Shown here: positions 63,601 through 64,000 of the stretch, piece by piece
Layout of the letters: each line of letters starts with the position of its first letter
Numbering within the stretch: the first letter of the stretch is position 1
Assembly (NCBI GenBank): GCA_001653155.1
Contig: BDEJ01000001.1
Coordinates: 32,730 to 96,729 of the forward strand
Reading direction: 5' to 3'
From: Porphyromonadaceae bacterium H1
GTDB taxonomy: Bacteria > Bacteroidota > Bacteroidia > Bacteroidales > Paludibacteraceae
Length of the DNA stretch: 64,000 nt
Position numbers and translations under genes: made by a program
Notes under the pieces: generated by a model
What the model saw: the letters and a program-made list of their open reading frames with translations, nothing else
Databases searched by the model: none
Told to the model about the DNA's origin: nothing

Positions 63601-63652
63601 TTTGATAAATCTGCAAGTTTTCTTACCTTTGTAACAGGAAACTTGCAGATTT
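63601..63652 (+). promoter_or_regulatory. Transposase promoter embedded in an inverted repeat
   Basis: TTTG (63601-63604), 19-base spacer, TACCTTTG (63624-63631). The arms AAATCTGCAAGTTT (63607-63620) and AAACTTGCAGATTT (63639-63652) flank the -7 box. Transcription would start near 63638, only about 16 bases before the ATG. Confidence 0.7.
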
Positions 63653-63653
63653 T

Positions 63654-64000
63654 ATGATTAAAAAGCCCCATAATAGCCCTTCATTATTCAGCAGTCTATC
63701 AGAGATGCTGAATTCATCGCACCCACTCTACCAATTGGCCGACAAAATAGATTGGGAAAAATTCGATACGGCTTTCGAGCCTTTGTATTGTCAGAACAAT
63801 GGTCGCCCTGCTAAACCCATTCGTCTGATGTGTGGCTTGTTGATTCTCAAGCATCTTCGCAATCTCTCAGATGAATCCGTTGTGGAACAATGGAGTGAAA
63901 ATGCTTATTATCAGTACTTCTGTGGCATGCAAGAGTTTACACCCGGTGCTCCTTGTGCTTCTTCCGAATTGGTGCATTTTCGCAACCGCATTGGGGAAAA
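63654..64000 (+). CDS. IS5-like transposase, N-terminal part (cut by window end)
   Basis: 115 codons are visible. The protein starts MIKKPHNSPSLFSSLSEML and shows the InsH-type N-terminal domain (DUF772): DWEKFDTAFEPLYCQNNGRPAKPIRLMCGLLILKHL in helices, then DESVVEQWSENAYYQYFCGM and TPGAPCASSELVHFRNRIG. The catalytic DDE residues lie beyond the window. The frame is intact so far. The left terminal inverted repeat could not be identified; it should lie between 63489 and 63600. It follows the DUF1858/DUF2249 gene by 165 bases. Confidence 0.85.
   Translation, partial: MIKKPHNSPSLFSSLSEMLNSSHPLYQLADKIDWEKFDTAFEPLYCQNNGRPAKPIRLMCGLLILKHLRNLSDESVVEQWSENAYYQYFCGMQEFTPGAPCASSELVHFRNRIGE

Larger units (their letters stand above)
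63489..64000 (+). mobile_element. Insertion sequence, left part
   Basis: An IS5-like element inferred from the transposase and its palindromic promoter. The left end and target duplication are not resolved, so the start given is the first base after the preceding gene. Confidence 0.6.

Noticed and set aside
1..64000. CRISPR arrays, tRNA or rRNA genes, prophage genes
   Set aside because: No regularly spaced direct repeats, no cloverleaf-like intergenic sequence and no phage structural genes were noticed; the intergenic gaps are short and mostly explained by promoters and terminators.

Overview
The window is a chromosomal segment of a Bacteroidota bacterium, most likely order Bacteroidales. 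The signs are a SusC/SusD pair, a type IX secretion (T9SS) C-terminal sorting domain, Bacteroidota-only families (DUF5683, DUF3078, DUF3467, DUF4293, DUF4295), and repeated promoters of the form TTTG-N19/20-TAnnTTTG. The T9SS signal suggests a Porphyromonas/Tannerella/Parabacteroides-like relative, but the genus cannot be fixed from this sequence alone.

Layout. 1-128 (+): tail of a short-chain dehydrogenase. 411-7459 (+): parA, parB, DUF5683, a MltD-like lytic transglycosylase, a MerR-like regulator and uvrA, ending at a strong bidirectional terminator. 7602-10745 (-): M13 peptidase and a tRNA-dihydrouridine synthase. 11065-12006 (+): long-form nusB. From 12046 to 60177 every gene is on the minus strand: the purH-mreBCD-mrdA-rodA cell-shape operon; rpmE; a polysaccharide utilisation locus (19957-34414); aroK; rny; zapA with a coiled-coil partner; DUF3078; secA-lgt-menG/ubiE; a four-gene operon of sugar kinase, CBM9-like protein, GHL10 hydrolase and radical SAM enzyme; a CNNM/CorC protein, Pif1-HRDC helicase and SulP transporter; yajC-ybbR-DUF4293; psd-MazG-deoC; ftsY-DUF3467; rpmB-rpmG-DUF4295. 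60607-63488 (+): a Crp/Fnr regulator, then a cupin, a DUF438/hemerythrin/PAS protein and a DUF1858-DUF2249 protein. 63654-64000 (+): start of an IS5-like transposase, cut by the window end.

The most interesting accessory region is the utilisation locus. It carries two GH144-like enzymes (the family contains beta-1,2-glucanases), a GH3 beta-glucosidase, SusC/SusD and a two-domain binding protein with a T9SS sorting tail. It is headed by a one-component membrane regulator (beta-propeller, Y_Y_Y domain, TM helix, LuxR-type HTH). I infer a beta-1,2-glucan/sophorose uptake system. The second region of note is the Crp-cupin-DUF438-DUF1858/2249 group. Its cupin promoter has an 18-bp Crp/Fnr-type palindrome at a class II activator position, so it looks like a small nitrosative or redox stress regulon.

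Most of the rest is housekeeping: chromosome partition, wall elongation, protein export, lipoprotein maturation, phospholipid synthesis and ribosomal proteins. Start codons were adjusted wherever a promoter, signal peptide or family N-terminus pointed to an internal start.
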